From Purshia tridentata (taxonomy: Eukaryota > Streptophyta > Magnoliopsida > Rosales > Rosaceae), in the NCBI GenBank assembly GCA_003254885.1, contig QANT01003274.1, positions 1 through 64,000 of the forward strand: a stretch of 64,000 nucleotides of DNA, in the 5' to 3' direction. Each line of letters starts with the position of its first letter. The first letter of the stretch is position 1. The position numbers were made by a program, and so were the translations under genes. Below, in pieces: positions 52,381-64,000 of this stretch. The notes under the pieces are model-generated. The model did no database searches and was not told the DNA's origin. It saw nothing but the letters and a program-made list of their open reading frames with translations.

Positions 52381-55300
52381 GAGAGCATAATACTGCGTTA
52401 CTATTATGTTGTAGAAATGTAAAGAACTTGTGTTAAGTCATCGTACAAAAGTTTAAGTACGTTATCTTAGAACTAGTAGCAGTCACATGTTAATATTATA
52501 TTTATTTTATTAACTCTTTTTTGGGTTGGTGAATTTTATTATTTATTTAATCTTCATAGTAACGACCAGTTTAAACTACGTTTATTAGCGACCCCTGTTA
52601 TTTTGTCTGCAACCTCCTAGTCAAAATGAAGTTTAATTAATAATTAAACACCAAAAAAAAAAAAATCATAGAAAAAGAAAAGAAAAAGGAAAAAGTAAAG
52701 CATGCGACTGACAATTGACAACTGAGCCTACCATATTGGTACCGAAAACAACATAGAAAAAGAAAAGAAAAAGGAAAAAGTAAAGCATGCGACTGACAAG
52801 TGACAACTGAGCCTACCATATTGGTACCGAAAACAAAAGAAAAAGAACAAAGATCTACTGTGGGCCTTTGTAGACAAAAGCTACTGATGGCCGTAGATGG
52901 CAAGCTTCATGATGATGAGGTTTTTCGTTTTTGTCTTTAGAAAGATTCTTGGGCCTCATACACTAAAAGCCCAAAATCTATTTGAGGGGGTCTGCCGGCA
53001 AGTTCCTAACCATGGGTTTGGGTCTTCTTGTTTTCATCTGGGTTTTTAAGAAATTCAATAGGTTAGTTACAATTAATCTTAGTGTTCTAAAACAATCAAA
53101 TTTAGATTAAAATAATTGAAAATTCTCACAAAATTCCCACAATAGAAATTTTGAAGAAATTTTCGAAATTTAATTTCATGAATACAAAAGATCAAATGTA
53201 ATAAGTATAAAATCGTTCATAATTGGGGCGATTGATTAACCCAATTCAATATGAAACTATAAATTTGATATTGTGCATGCAATTATTCAGCAGTCACCAC
53301 ATCCATATCCATACCCAAATATCTCTATGAAGGAGCAGACAAAGCCAACAGGCCAAATCAGCAAATCTGAACCAGCCCAACAAACAAAAATGCAGAGCAA
53401 GGCCTAATAAGAGCAGACCATCCTCATTAGATGAGATTTTGAAAAATCAGTATTGCACTCCATTATCTCGTCTGGGGACTTCTATTATTAGAAAAAGAAA
53501 AAAGATTAGCACCCCCATTACAATATTGTGTTTGAAAAGGGTTCTATACATTTCAACATTCATCTCTAAACTTAGAACACCTTTTGATATACAATCTTGT
53601 AACCCAAAATATGTATGTTGGATAACCAGATTCAAAAGTTAATCCTAAATCTGCATAACACTGGATTTGTATAATGCACTCAAATATTATATTAAAATAT
53701 TATTAAATCTTATATAACACTATTGATTAAAAAAGATTATAATATAAAATTGATATGTAATTATAAAATTTATAAACATATGTATAGTGCAGGAATAGGC
53801 GAGAAGTAATATTACCATACCCGTTTAATCGGAGTTGAGCTTCACAGTAATTAGCGGTAACATGGATTATTGTCATTACAAGCCCTTACCAAGTGTCAAT
53901 TTCAAAGTTGGTAAGGATGATGTCATGATGGGTAAATGGTATAAAGCCTAAAGGGGAAACAAAAACTTGGGTGAGTCACTGAATGTTACATACAGTGTTT
54001 CATGTTTCGTGAACTATCAATTGTTGATGTATATGTATCCAGCGTGTGACCATTGTTAGCCATTGATTGATGTCATGATGTGCATGTGTGGGACTCAAGC
54101 ATCTTAACGGTTAGAAGCTGCCCAGCAAAGCTAAAAAATGTATGGTGGTTGGGAATGAGATATAGGAAGTGGTGGATTTACGAGTAGGCCCTTGAACTGT
54201 GATGGAGGGAATAGACACTGTAGTGTCTCTGTGTCTGTCATGGACCTCCTAGTTCTATCTTTTTTTCTGTTATGAATTTTGATTAGACACCTTTAATCAA
54301 AATCTGTTAAGCAAAGATCCAATGAGAGAGTGACATGTTAGTTATCAAAGCACATTGATTGAGAAGACTAATTCTGAGGGCATTCCCATTAGAATCTCAA
54401 ACAGTTCATTTAAGGGCAGAGGCTCTCTCCCAAAATTAGAAGTAATGATGTAAAGGCAAGAAAGTTGACTATCATTTTCCACTATAAAGCAAAAGCAAAT
54501 ATGTAATTATTCAAAAGATGGGGTACAAAGAGATTTCAACCAGACAAAGCTTTTGATAATTGATGGGATTAATTAAATGGCTTCAAACATGACTTCTGAT
54601 TATAATGTTGCCTTCTCATTAAAGTCAATTGCCACTGTAATTATTTTTGCTGCTTTCTCTCTTTTTAACTTAGCACAAATCAAGTGCTAACTCTTCTCTG
54701 CATGATGTATTATATGTTGCTAATTAAACCTAATTGAATTAACTAATTACTAATGGGCAATGAATAGTGGCATTTTTACTTTAATAATGATTGTTATTGA
54801 GATCTTAAGCTTCCATGTAAGGAAAGCAGTAAACGTCAGGGGATCATGATGCTGATGCTCATATTTGATGTTTCCATTATCATCACTCTCTGACAAGATA
54901 ATTAAGTTTAGTTGTGATTTAACTAAAATCTCATGAGATAGCCATGTGCTTATGTTTCCAACTAGTGCTAATGGGCCAATTGAGTAGATACATTAGGGTC
55001 ATCTCAAACGTAACCTTTCTAGGCTCTATTGGATCCAATTTCCCAGCAGCACAATGTGGAGTGTTTCCCACAAATTCTTTCCTTTTCCTTCACACCCTGC
55101 TGTAGCACTTCCTAGCCATATAATTAGGGCAATTAATAAAGGGAAATCTCATCCCTAATCTTAATTCAGAACAAAAATCTGAGTAGTATTTGGCTGTCAT
55201 GAAATCTATATGATTCATTTTTGAGCTACTTTTCGATTTTAGATTGATGGGTACCTCAAAAAATGCAGGTAGAAGATTGAGAGAGAGAGAGAGAGTATAA

Positions 55301-57005
55301 TAATGTGAAAGAGAAATGCTCTGATCTGATGATCACACAACCATTTCTACATCCTGCATATGAACAGTTGTTATCTTGGTTATCTTAATTTGAGTGGTTT
55401 GACATAAATATATGTAACTGAAAAAGAACTTGGTTAATTAGCAATATTCTGTGATATGAACAGTTGCTCTTTCCTGTCACTTAGTTCTATTTTTGAATTT
55501 AGCTTATGAAAAGATGGCTTTAAGTATAATGCAAAGAGGGCATCTTCATCTTTCAAGGGCATATGGATTATGTCTCCCTTCATTTCAATGACTTTTTAAT
55601 TATGATCTTCCAAATCTTTCTCTTCATGAATTCAATTCATTTTACAAATTTCCCATCAACCAGGCTTTTGGCATCAGTGCCTTTCTCTTTACTAAGATGT
55701 TATAATTTACACTTGCTTAAATGATGAATATGCATTAAAGCAGTACTAATAGTCATCAAAACATGCCAACTTGATGCCTCACACTTTGCCTAAGATACTG
55801 AGAACTAAACTTGATAAGACTTGCTTCTTTCCACAGTTCGTTAAATATGTGCCTCAACTCTGAAAATACCTGAGTGGAAAATTTCTGTAAAGTGAACTCA
55901 CACAAATCAACTGATACAAAAGCATTATCTTTTATAGAGTGAAGGAAAGAATTAAATAGAAAACCAACTACATGCATGTTCTCTTATTCACTTTCTGTTT
56001 AGTGCATGTTAGAGCTTCAATTAGAGGAGCTGGGTTTTGGATATTTGTATTTCTGTACAAAACATATCTTGGTAGTGTATGCACTTCTGCAACTCATTGT
56101 TCAAGCAGTCTAGCTATCCATCACAAGACTAGACCCCAACACTGTTCACTGATATTTTCACTTGCTTGGCCTTATGACTGAATACTAATGAATTTAAATC
56201 TCAATAGAGAAATTAACCATGTACTTGCAGACACACTTATTGAGATAATTTATGTAGAAACATGCAAAAATAAAAGAAAATAAAAGAGAAAAATGCATTG
56301 ATTTAAGGGAAAGGTATCAGCACAATGATGGTGTCCTGATGAGTGTTTGAATAAACTAAATTCACTGTCCTCACTCCTCTCTATAAAATATTAAATGCTT
56401 TACATGCACCAATAAGACTCTGCTGCAAAACACATAATATAGTCTTGCTCTTGCACATTAGCCCTTGTTATGCCGAGATGGTTGTCTCTCCTTTATGGCA
56501 TCGTACAGTGGACCAATATAATAAGCTAAGTTAATAAAGGGCATGGGCCTGCAGTGAGGGACTGATATACATCACATATTGTGTATGCTTGATTACTGAT
56601 TAGCAAAGCCCCACAGGGCCACAACCCTTTTTTTTCTTATTTTTTTTATGCAATTTCAGTTCAATTTGATGTGTGTTTGTTCTTGCAACTGATAAAACTT
56701 TTTTGGGGGACCTATATATTGTAAGTTCTGGGGTATATTCAACCTTCTCTAGGAAGTACTAGTACTTCCAGCTCAGCAAACTTGTAATATACAAATACAC
56801 ATTAATTTCAACAAGTGATTTTGGATTAGATCTGTCCCAAGCATTGTCTGGCCATGATTACAAAAGAGTTTAAGACTTAAGAGCCCCCCTTTCTGCCCCT
56901 CTTTTGCCTTTGGTGACGATTCCACAGTAATGTGAACATTATCTCTTGATTAACATCAACATAAATAACCCCGTATCGAATTAATGACTATACATAACTA
57001 GGTAT
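52381..57005. other. Intergenic stretch; no gene supported
   Basis: Apart from the 85-bp tandem duplication at 52667-52836 and a GA tract at 55279-55294, I see no coding frame with recognisable domains, no tRNA and no known miRNA. Confidence 0.5.
52667..52836 (+). repeat. Tandem duplication of 85 bp
   Basis: Two adjacent units (52667-52751 and 52752-52836) start CATAGAAAAAG and end GGTACCGAAAACAA. They differ at one position that I can see (ACAATTGACA versus ACAAGTGACA). The near identity indicates a recent event. Confidence 0.95.
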
Positions 57006-57293
57006 ATCGAAAGAAATATCTCTCTAATTAAATTGCACCATCAAAGTGATTAAATTGGACCCCAGTAGTGTCACACCCAAAATTACCTTGCCAATACAGA
57101 ATAAGGTAATGAACACCTCATTAGCTTAACCAATCGAAAGAAATATCTCTCTAATTAAATTGCACCAAAACTTTTTGAGATAAAATTTCATATTCGAATA
57201 TTCTCAAAGTGATTAAATTGGACCCCAGTAGTGTCACACCCAAAATTACCTTGCCAATACAGAACAAGGTAATGAACACCTCATTAGCTTAAC
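57006..57293 (+). repeat. Tandem duplication with a length difference (127 and 161 bp units)
   Basis: Unit 1 (57006-57132) and unit 2 (57133-57293) both start ATCGAAAGAAATATCTC and run to CCTCATTAGCTTAACC. Unit 2 has about 35 extra bases that include the palindrome ATATTCGAATAT. Otherwise the units are almost identical. Confidence 0.92.
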
Positions 57294-59639
57294 CCAAGAA
57301 AAAAAAAAAAAAACAGGGTTAAATATGCAGGAGTATGAAATTTTTAATCATTCCAATCATTTGAAGGCAGGAGACAGAGATTCATTCCCTAGAATGGAGG
57401 GTCAAAATGATTAAAAAAAATTTAAAATTAAAATTATATATTAAGAAGTAAACTAACACACCTAGTTAACCAAATTCAATATGCAGATCGAGAAGGAATT
57501 GATTATAAAAGTGAAAATTGGAAATGACAGCAAAGCCGACAGTTTTTTAACATAAGATTTGCATCGATTAGCAAAAAAGAACAAGGGAATAAACATGTAA
57601 CAATAGTTGACTTCATATGAACAGCTCATATGGTTCATGATGAGGCATGGAGATTACAAGCATCTTCTTATGGGGTCTGCAATTAACCCTTTAATATTCA
57701 AGTCCCAGCGGGATGTCTGAATTCAGACATTGCTAAGGTCAAGGGAAGCTTCATAATACAAGAACAAGTTGACAGGCTATCACACAAAAAAGTTATTATT
57801 ATTATTCTCATCATCATCATCATCATCATCGTCATCATCAACAAGAGGAAACCTCTTTCTAAAGTTTGGAATGTGTTTTAAGAAAATTATTTATTTATTT
57901 CTTTAGGAAAATATTTACCAGTTTGGATGTTTGTATGCCATGCATACCTTGCATAGAATATTTTGTCATCCATAATTATATATTAAGAAGATATATATAT
58001 ATTCATGGGTCCAGATTTTTTATTGATATTTTAGTGTTTATCTTCTGTTTATATTTAAAATAACTGTAAGAAATAATGGGTTAACAATATATATCAATCC
58101 CTCACTTTGAAGCCACATAATTAGTTCAATTCGATTTGATTTTAGGTTTAAAACGTAAACCGAACCAATGTAATCGTATCATTATATCAAAAAAATTGTC
58201 TTAAATGGTTGATATTATTGTGCATGAGAGCTGATCTGATGCAATTAATATCGTGATCAGTCTTAGAGACTCACCATATGCCACTGACTTAATTGTAATA
58301 ATTCATTTTGTCTTTCATGTAGCTTTCAAAATACATAAACTAAATAAAGGACAGCTATATTTATTTTATATTACTGTCATATTCATATAATATATAGAGA
58401 GACTATGCCTGTAATCGGTACTTACTTGTTTCATCTTTTATAGCTTTAATTAGCATTGCATACAGTAATACAACTTGCTTGCTGCATGAAGTCAGAACTC
58501 AGAAGATAAACAAAAAATTAAGAAAAGAAAGGACGGATGAGGGATGATAGAGGACTTGGCAGAATTTGAGTGATTTTTTAAGAATTTCTCAAATATCTTG
58601 GAAATATTTCGTTCTTTGCAATCAATTATGAAACTTTTCAAAGTAATCATGATTTGGGAAAATTACCCAAAAAGCTAAGAGAAAAAAAGGAGGTCGATCA
58701 ATACAGTCTGAGAAGTATATCTGACACAAAAGTTAGTCAATAAAGGAGTGTACCAATGGAGTATTCAGCATATAATTAATTAAAACCAGTACTATTTTTT
58801 TTGTTACACTAACGAGTACTATTTTCTTCTTATATATATAGTTGTATGCAGTGTAGTTAGACTTAGAAATCAATTTACACCACATATTTTACCTTATGAA
58901 TAGTCTAAACTAATAATGTGACCACATAATAATATTTTCTAGTAATGAATATGAATATACGGAGCTTCGTTATCAAGAATTGATTGCAGCATCCCATATG
59001 AGCAAACATTACTAGTCGTGGGTATTACTTTTGATCAGAAATTTTCCCTTTTCCCAAATCTTGTGGCTGCTTCTGTGTTAAGAATCTTAGGATAGAGTTT
59101 GATTAAATAGGGTATTACTTGAAATTCAATACAACCTAAAAAAGTTATCATTTCCATTTTTGAAAATCTGTTGTGGACTGCTTCATTTTCATCACCTACA
59201 ACTTTAATTACATGCACTTCTAACTTCTAAGTTATATTTATTTTATTTTTTAAGTCTAGTTTTCTCATGGGTGGATTATATATCTTTCAAGAAATTCCCC
59301 AGAAAGTGCAGCCAAATTCTTAAATTCTCAAAAACTTTGATGAGACAATGTCAGAGTCAAATAATCGGAGCTGCATCGCCCCAGTATGCCTTTTCATCAA
59401 CTGGGCAGGTCCAGTTGCAACTGCACCGTCGGATTGCGATGGACCCCACTGTACATGGGTCAAGAAGCTGACTTGGACCCTGCAGTGAAAAGCAGAGGAA
59501 CCCAACTCAGGAAAATGAAATATAAATTCAAAACTACAATCTCCAATCACCCTCATGAATGTGACCTCTCTCTTTGAGGCTTCTCCTATTAATTTGATTC
59601 CCTACCAGGCTGCCATTTCATTTTCTTAACCTCCTTATC

Positions 59640-59675
<36 letters not shown>

Positions 59676-59823
59676 ACAAGTTCCACCACTTCACTCCCCT
59701 AGAAAACATATCAAAGCCTACTCTTGCTGCTGCTGCTGACAATTCATCACAGCAGGGTCTATATACAAACCTTGCCACTTTTATAAAGGCTCTAGCCAGC
59801 ATTGCAGGTGGGTTAGACTCCAC
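57294..59823. other. Upstream region of the MYB gene; no gene supported
   Basis: Holds an ATT then CAT trinucleotide run at 57796-57837 and a CT microsatellite at 59642-59671 in the likely MYB leader. No coding frame with recognisable domains. Confidence 0.5.
59642..59671 (+). repeat. CT microsatellite upstream of the MYB gene
   Basis: A run of about 15 CT units lies some 150 bp before the MYB start codon. Pyrimidine-rich runs are frequent in plant leaders. Confidence 0.95.
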
Positions 59824-61460
59824 ATGGGGAGGCACTCTTGTTGCTACAAGCAGAAGTTAAGGAAAGGCCTCTGGTCTCCTGAAGAGGATGAGAAACTTCT
59901 CAATTACATCACTAAGCATGGACATGGCTGTTGGAGCTCAGTCCCTAAGCTGGCAGGTACTACTACTATACTCTAATTCATTGCTTTGTGCCGTGCCAGT
60001 ATCACTGCAAAGGCCAAAAGAGCTAAAACACTGTCTTTCTTTATGCGACACATGGTATATTTCGGCAGGTCTACAGAGGTGTGGGAAGAGCTGCAGGCTA
60101 AGATGGATAAATTACCTGAGGCCTGATTTGAAAAGAGGACCATTTTCACAGCAGGAAGAGAATTTGATTATAGAACTTCATGCAGTTCTTGGCAACAGGT
60201 ACTTGGTTTTTCTCAAAAGGTTATTCATTAATTCATCTTCTGGGCATTAGATATGCTCAGTTCTGTGGTTAATTATATGCGCTACTTCAATTCGTCAGGT
60301 GGTCTCAGATTGCAGCTCAGTTACCAGGAAGGACAGATAATGAGATTAAGAATTTATGGAATTCTTGCATTAAGAAGAAGCTGAGGCAAAGAGGCATTGA
60401 CCCCAACACTCACAAACCACTCTCAGAGGTTGATCAAAGTGACAAATTAGAGAAGCTCTCTCCAACCTACAAAAGCAATAATGAGAAAGCCTCTGTGGGA
60501 TCCAATGAGCTGAATCTGGTGGAGCCAGTGAACAATAATAATTCAAAGCTACCTACAGAGAGATACCCAGTTGAAGTTTCTTCCAGCTCCAAGGCCATCA
60601 ACAATGGAAGCAGCAGCAGCAAAAATTTGACCCAAGAATTCTTCATAGACAGAGCTTGTACCTCAAATGAAGGCTCCACCACCAGTTGCAGGCCTAGTGA
60701 TTTGGTGGAGTATTACTCTTTTCATCACCACCAGTCGAATTATGGGTCAGCAGATATGGGGCTTAATGCAGTTAATATTAATCCAAATACCACTTTCAGC
60801 TTTCTTAATCAAAATACCAGGTCCAATTCTGATCATCATCAGAATATGGTGTCTGAGTTCAGCTCTATGCCATCCAACATGTCAAACTCATCAATTTTCA
60901 CAACTCCTCCTCCTCCTCCCACACGTGTGAAGCCTTCCATTAGTCTTCCATCTGACAATTCTTCCACTCTCTCTTGTGATGTCAATAGGGTCCAGAACTG
61001 GGAGTCCAATAATGCCTTCAGCAACAATGGCAGCATTAACAGAAGCACTAGCAGCATCGAATTGCAAAGCAACAACAATAGTAGCTACTTTGACAACACT
61101 GCAGCCTTCTCTTGGGGACTTCCTGAACCTGTAAAATCTGACAAAGAAGCCCATCATGTGCATTCATTTGACAGTGCCGGCGATGTGGAAGACCAGCTCA
61201 AATGGTCTCAATACCTCCATAGTACTCCATTTCTGATGGGAACCACTATGCAGAATCAAGCCTCTCAATTATCTAGCTACAGTAGTGAGGTTAAACCAGA
61301 AACGTCACACTTCATGACATTGAATGGGTCAAGTCCTACTTCAACAACAACAACTTGGCATCACCACCAGAACCAGCAGCATCAGCAAGCTTTACAAGCT
61401 TCAGAAATGTACACAAAGGACCTCCAGAGACTTGCTGTAGCTTTTGGACAGACCCTTTAA
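59824..61460 (+). CDS. R2R3-MYB transcription factor, MYB61-like, 474 aa
   Basis: Three exons: 59824-59956, 60069-60198 and 60299-61460 (1425 nt). The protein begins [20 protein letters not shown], a signature of the MYB61/MYB50 group. R2 is about 14-61 ([20 protein letters not shown]) and R3 about 67-112 ([20 protein letters not shown], then [13 protein letters not shown]). Intron positions are standard for R2R3-MYBs. The long Ser/Asn-rich tail keeps two marks seen in MYB61: [13 protein letters not shown] and the C-terminal [17 protein letters not shown]61 relatives act in the nucleus on secondary-wall formation, resource allocation and stomatal aperture; the role here is inferred. Polyproline and poly-Asn/Gln stretches lie in the tail. 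Confidence 0.94.
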
Positions 61461-62036
61461 TTAGTTTGTGTTTTATTCAACATCAGTCGATGATCATGTG
61501 CAACAGGCATGCCTACTCTAGCTAACAATTGAGAAAATTCCATCAGGAGGTGTCAGTGAGAGGGTTTGGAAGACTTCTACAGGTGTGTGCTATAGAATTT
61601 TTTCTTTGATTTTTGTAAATGTGTCCGATACCAAACTTCAATTTCTCTCAGTCTTTTAATTTGTTCCCATATATTGTGATATTCTATCTCATGATCGAGA
61701 GAGCTTATGTTCATGATCCTTTTGTGCATGAAATACGGTAGAATTACGATCCAATAAGGCTTGTTACATAGTCTCTCTCGACTCTCCTGCTTATTTATCT
61801 CATGTCCTTAATTAAATATTCAATATTGTTCTTCATTCAATTAGTGTAGATTTACTTGTAAACAATCACAAAACATTTATTTGGGACTCATTGTGTGGTG
61901 GAACCGTGAAAGTGATTATAAAAGAAGAGTGTTTCTATATATACAAGTATTTTCACTTTTTTACAGATATATTTCACTGACGTGGAGTACCATCATGTGA
62001 CTCTTGTCACAATGTCATACAGTAAAAGAATGATAC

Positions 62037-62069
<33 letters not shown>

Positions 62070-63744
62070 CGCGTGTGTGTGTGGAATTAAGTTTCCATAT
62101 TTATAGGTTGCAACCAGTATATATAATGCCTTTGCATTCACCTTTTCCAATCTCAAGTCCAGGGTGTGATTGTGACTCCATCTGCAAGATATCCAAAAAC
62201 TTTGGTTTTCTGGATCCATTTTCCTTAATTGCTTTAATAATATATACAACTTTCTGTCTTGATCCTTTTCACATTGAAAAATACATAAAATTCTATGTGC
62301 TCTTTTTATAAAATTCTATGTGCTCTTTCTCTCTAGTGCAAAAAATTCAAGCAACAATTTTAAATTTCTTAAATGGGTGTCTATCACTGTCTCCTAGAGA
62401 TGAAGATGGTTTTCACTTTTTCAGAGTCTTTAAGTCACTTCCTCCCCCCCCCNCCCCCCCCCCCCCTCTCTCCAAGACTCAGTGGCTGAAGACATGAAAT
62501 AATGCTTGTCTTCCTTTCCTTATAAATTTATAATTAGTTTAGTACACGTACCAAGCAAGAATATTGACTAAATAATTAAAAATTAAAAAAAATGAATAAA
62601 TGGGGAGGCAAGAAAATCCACATCATATATTGATAGGAAGCCGCCTGCTTGGTAGTACTAGTCAAGAAATATATGGGAAATGACTTGCAATCCAATAAAG
62701 GCCATTAGTTGCTGTCTGCTTGCTTAGTTGGTAGCAGTGACTAGCTAACATTATCTTGCTGACGAGAAAAACTTCCAATTCAATACAAAGAAATATTGAG
62801 AGGATATTTAAGTGTACAGTGCATGAATATTGAGGGAGGTGGTGAGTCTGGTGACCAAGCTAAATCATATCGTACTATTATATGTGTGTGTATGTGTCTA
62901 ATCACAAGAGAAGGATACCGTGTGGTGTGCCCTTGCGTGGGCCTAAACTTTTACTACTTCTGTGAGGAACAGAGAATTGGGGTCCCTCCAAGATGCTGAA
63001 ACTTCAAGAAAAAAGAGAGAGAGTTGAGTGTCAAGTGTACAATATGATAGAATTGACTCTGCAGATTCAGAGTTAAAATTTGAGAAAGGGTCCTCTACAT
63101 GAGGGTGTTAATTTTCTTAAGAAGCATCTTCCCTTTATGTGCCAAGACAAGGGTAAATCTTCGTCCAAGGAATGAAACAGTTACAGTAAACTACAAATAT
63201 ATGTGTGTGTGCCATGAGGCACTGACAAGACATATATATATATTGTGAGAAGAGAACTAGTTAGAGAAATAGAGAACAGAGTAAAATTTAAAATTACTTT
63301 TCTACCATATTGGCTAGTATGAATATCAATACCAGCTCTTCATTCTCACTTGCATACTTAAAAAGTATTGTACATTCATTCTTTTACAAAATTACGCAAG
63401 TCAAAGAATTGGTTTATTTGAGATTTTGATATTACTCTATGAAACCCTTTTATTATTACAGCTTACTCTGCTTGTCTGTCTAATTATCTGACAAAAATAG
63501 GAAAAGCTTAGTTAAAAATGAAAATATGATACCATTTGAAGATGATAGATTGATAATAGAGTATGGCGTATATTTTAAGGAAGACTTCCTATTCAAGTAA
63601 AAGGTGACCAGGCCATTAATTCCTTGTATCAAATAGACGACAGGCACCAATTTGTTTGTCCATGCGCACACCATTAATTGGAGTCTCTCTTCTACAATAT
63701 GTTAAGTCTTCTTCAGAATTATTTGCAGGCCACTAATTTTTTAA
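61461..63744. other. 3' flank of the MYB gene and intergenic sequence with simple repeats
   Basis: Positions 62037-62082 hold an AT then GT microsatellite. ATAAAATTCTATGTGCTCTTT is directly repeated at about 62286 and 62309. A poly-C tract with an N at 62453 lies at 62443-62466. No credible coding frame. Confidence 0.5.
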
Positions 63745-63919
63745 TCAGTAGTGCCAGACCTCTCATATTTTTATACTACAATTTAATATCATCTTACTTG
63801 AAAACTTACATGATATTTATACATTGTACACTAAAAATTATTATAAAAAAAAATCATGTCCAGTAAAATAATGACACGTAAAGTAATATATAAGAATATA
63901 ATAAGTATAGCATTATTGA
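63745..63919. mobile_element. MITE, copy 2 (about 175 bp, opposite orientation to copy 1)
   Basis: Read on the minus strand it starts TCAATAATGCTATACTTA and continues with a TACTTTACGTGTCATTATTTT block that matches the TATCTTATGTGTCATTATTG block of the copy at 14878-15080. The other half also aligns (ATTTTTATAC..., TACACATTGGACA-like words). It is more diverged and shorter than copy 1. Confidence 0.65.
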
Positions 63920-64000
63920 TATTTAATCTATATATATAAATACACATATTATACATAACATGCATGTGAACCAAATTATTGGGTCTATCTGTTGGGGCCC

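Overview
This is a plant nuclear window, AT-rich and intron-bearing. It carries dicot-type families: MYB61-like, PIF3-like, RCI2/LTI6 and a phytepsin with a plant-specific insert. A rosid, perhaps Rosaceae, is likely, but no feature fixes the species. Two single N calls, both in homopolymer runs (50888 and 62453), indicate a draft assembly.

Layout. 1-680: transposon-like repeats. 1796-3148 (-): single-exon L-cysteine desulfhydrase-like PLP enzyme. 5111-5641 (-): a two-exon gene for a small membrane protein. 7877-10969 (+): 13-exon aspartic proteinase. 11584-13769 (-): 7-exon G-patch/C2H2 zinc-finger protein. 17736-18002 (+): an 88-residue orphan. 22869-23633 (-): type I (M-gamma, AGL80-like) MADS-box gene. 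25050-26594 (+): APC11, the RING subunit of the anaphase-promoting complex. 28090-28391 and 31980-32293 (-): two RCI2/LTI6/PMP3 genes on a duplicated segment. 34.7-41.9 kb: a long intergenic stretch with a G-box cluster. 42800-46150 (+): PIF3-like bHLH factor. 47381-50784 (-): glutamate-rich repeat protein of 779 residues. 50.8-59.8 kb: intergenic, with tandem duplications and a decayed copia-type LTR. 59824-61460 (+): MYB61-like R2R3-MYB. 61.5-64 kb: repeats and a MITE.

The genes do not form a pathway; this is an ordinary plant gene neighbourhood. The most notable item is APC11. Its reading frame is restored only if a single-nucleotide exon (25290) lies between two introns, the architecture reported for Arabidopsis APC11. 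Other points worth attention are the duplicated RCI2 block with matching promoter and distal G-box sequence, upstream reading frames and distal G-boxes near the PIF3-like gene, a MITE family seen twice, and several unexplained local duplications. Exon boundaries were derived by hand from GT/AG signals, frame continuity and recalled family sequences; none was checked against transcripts.
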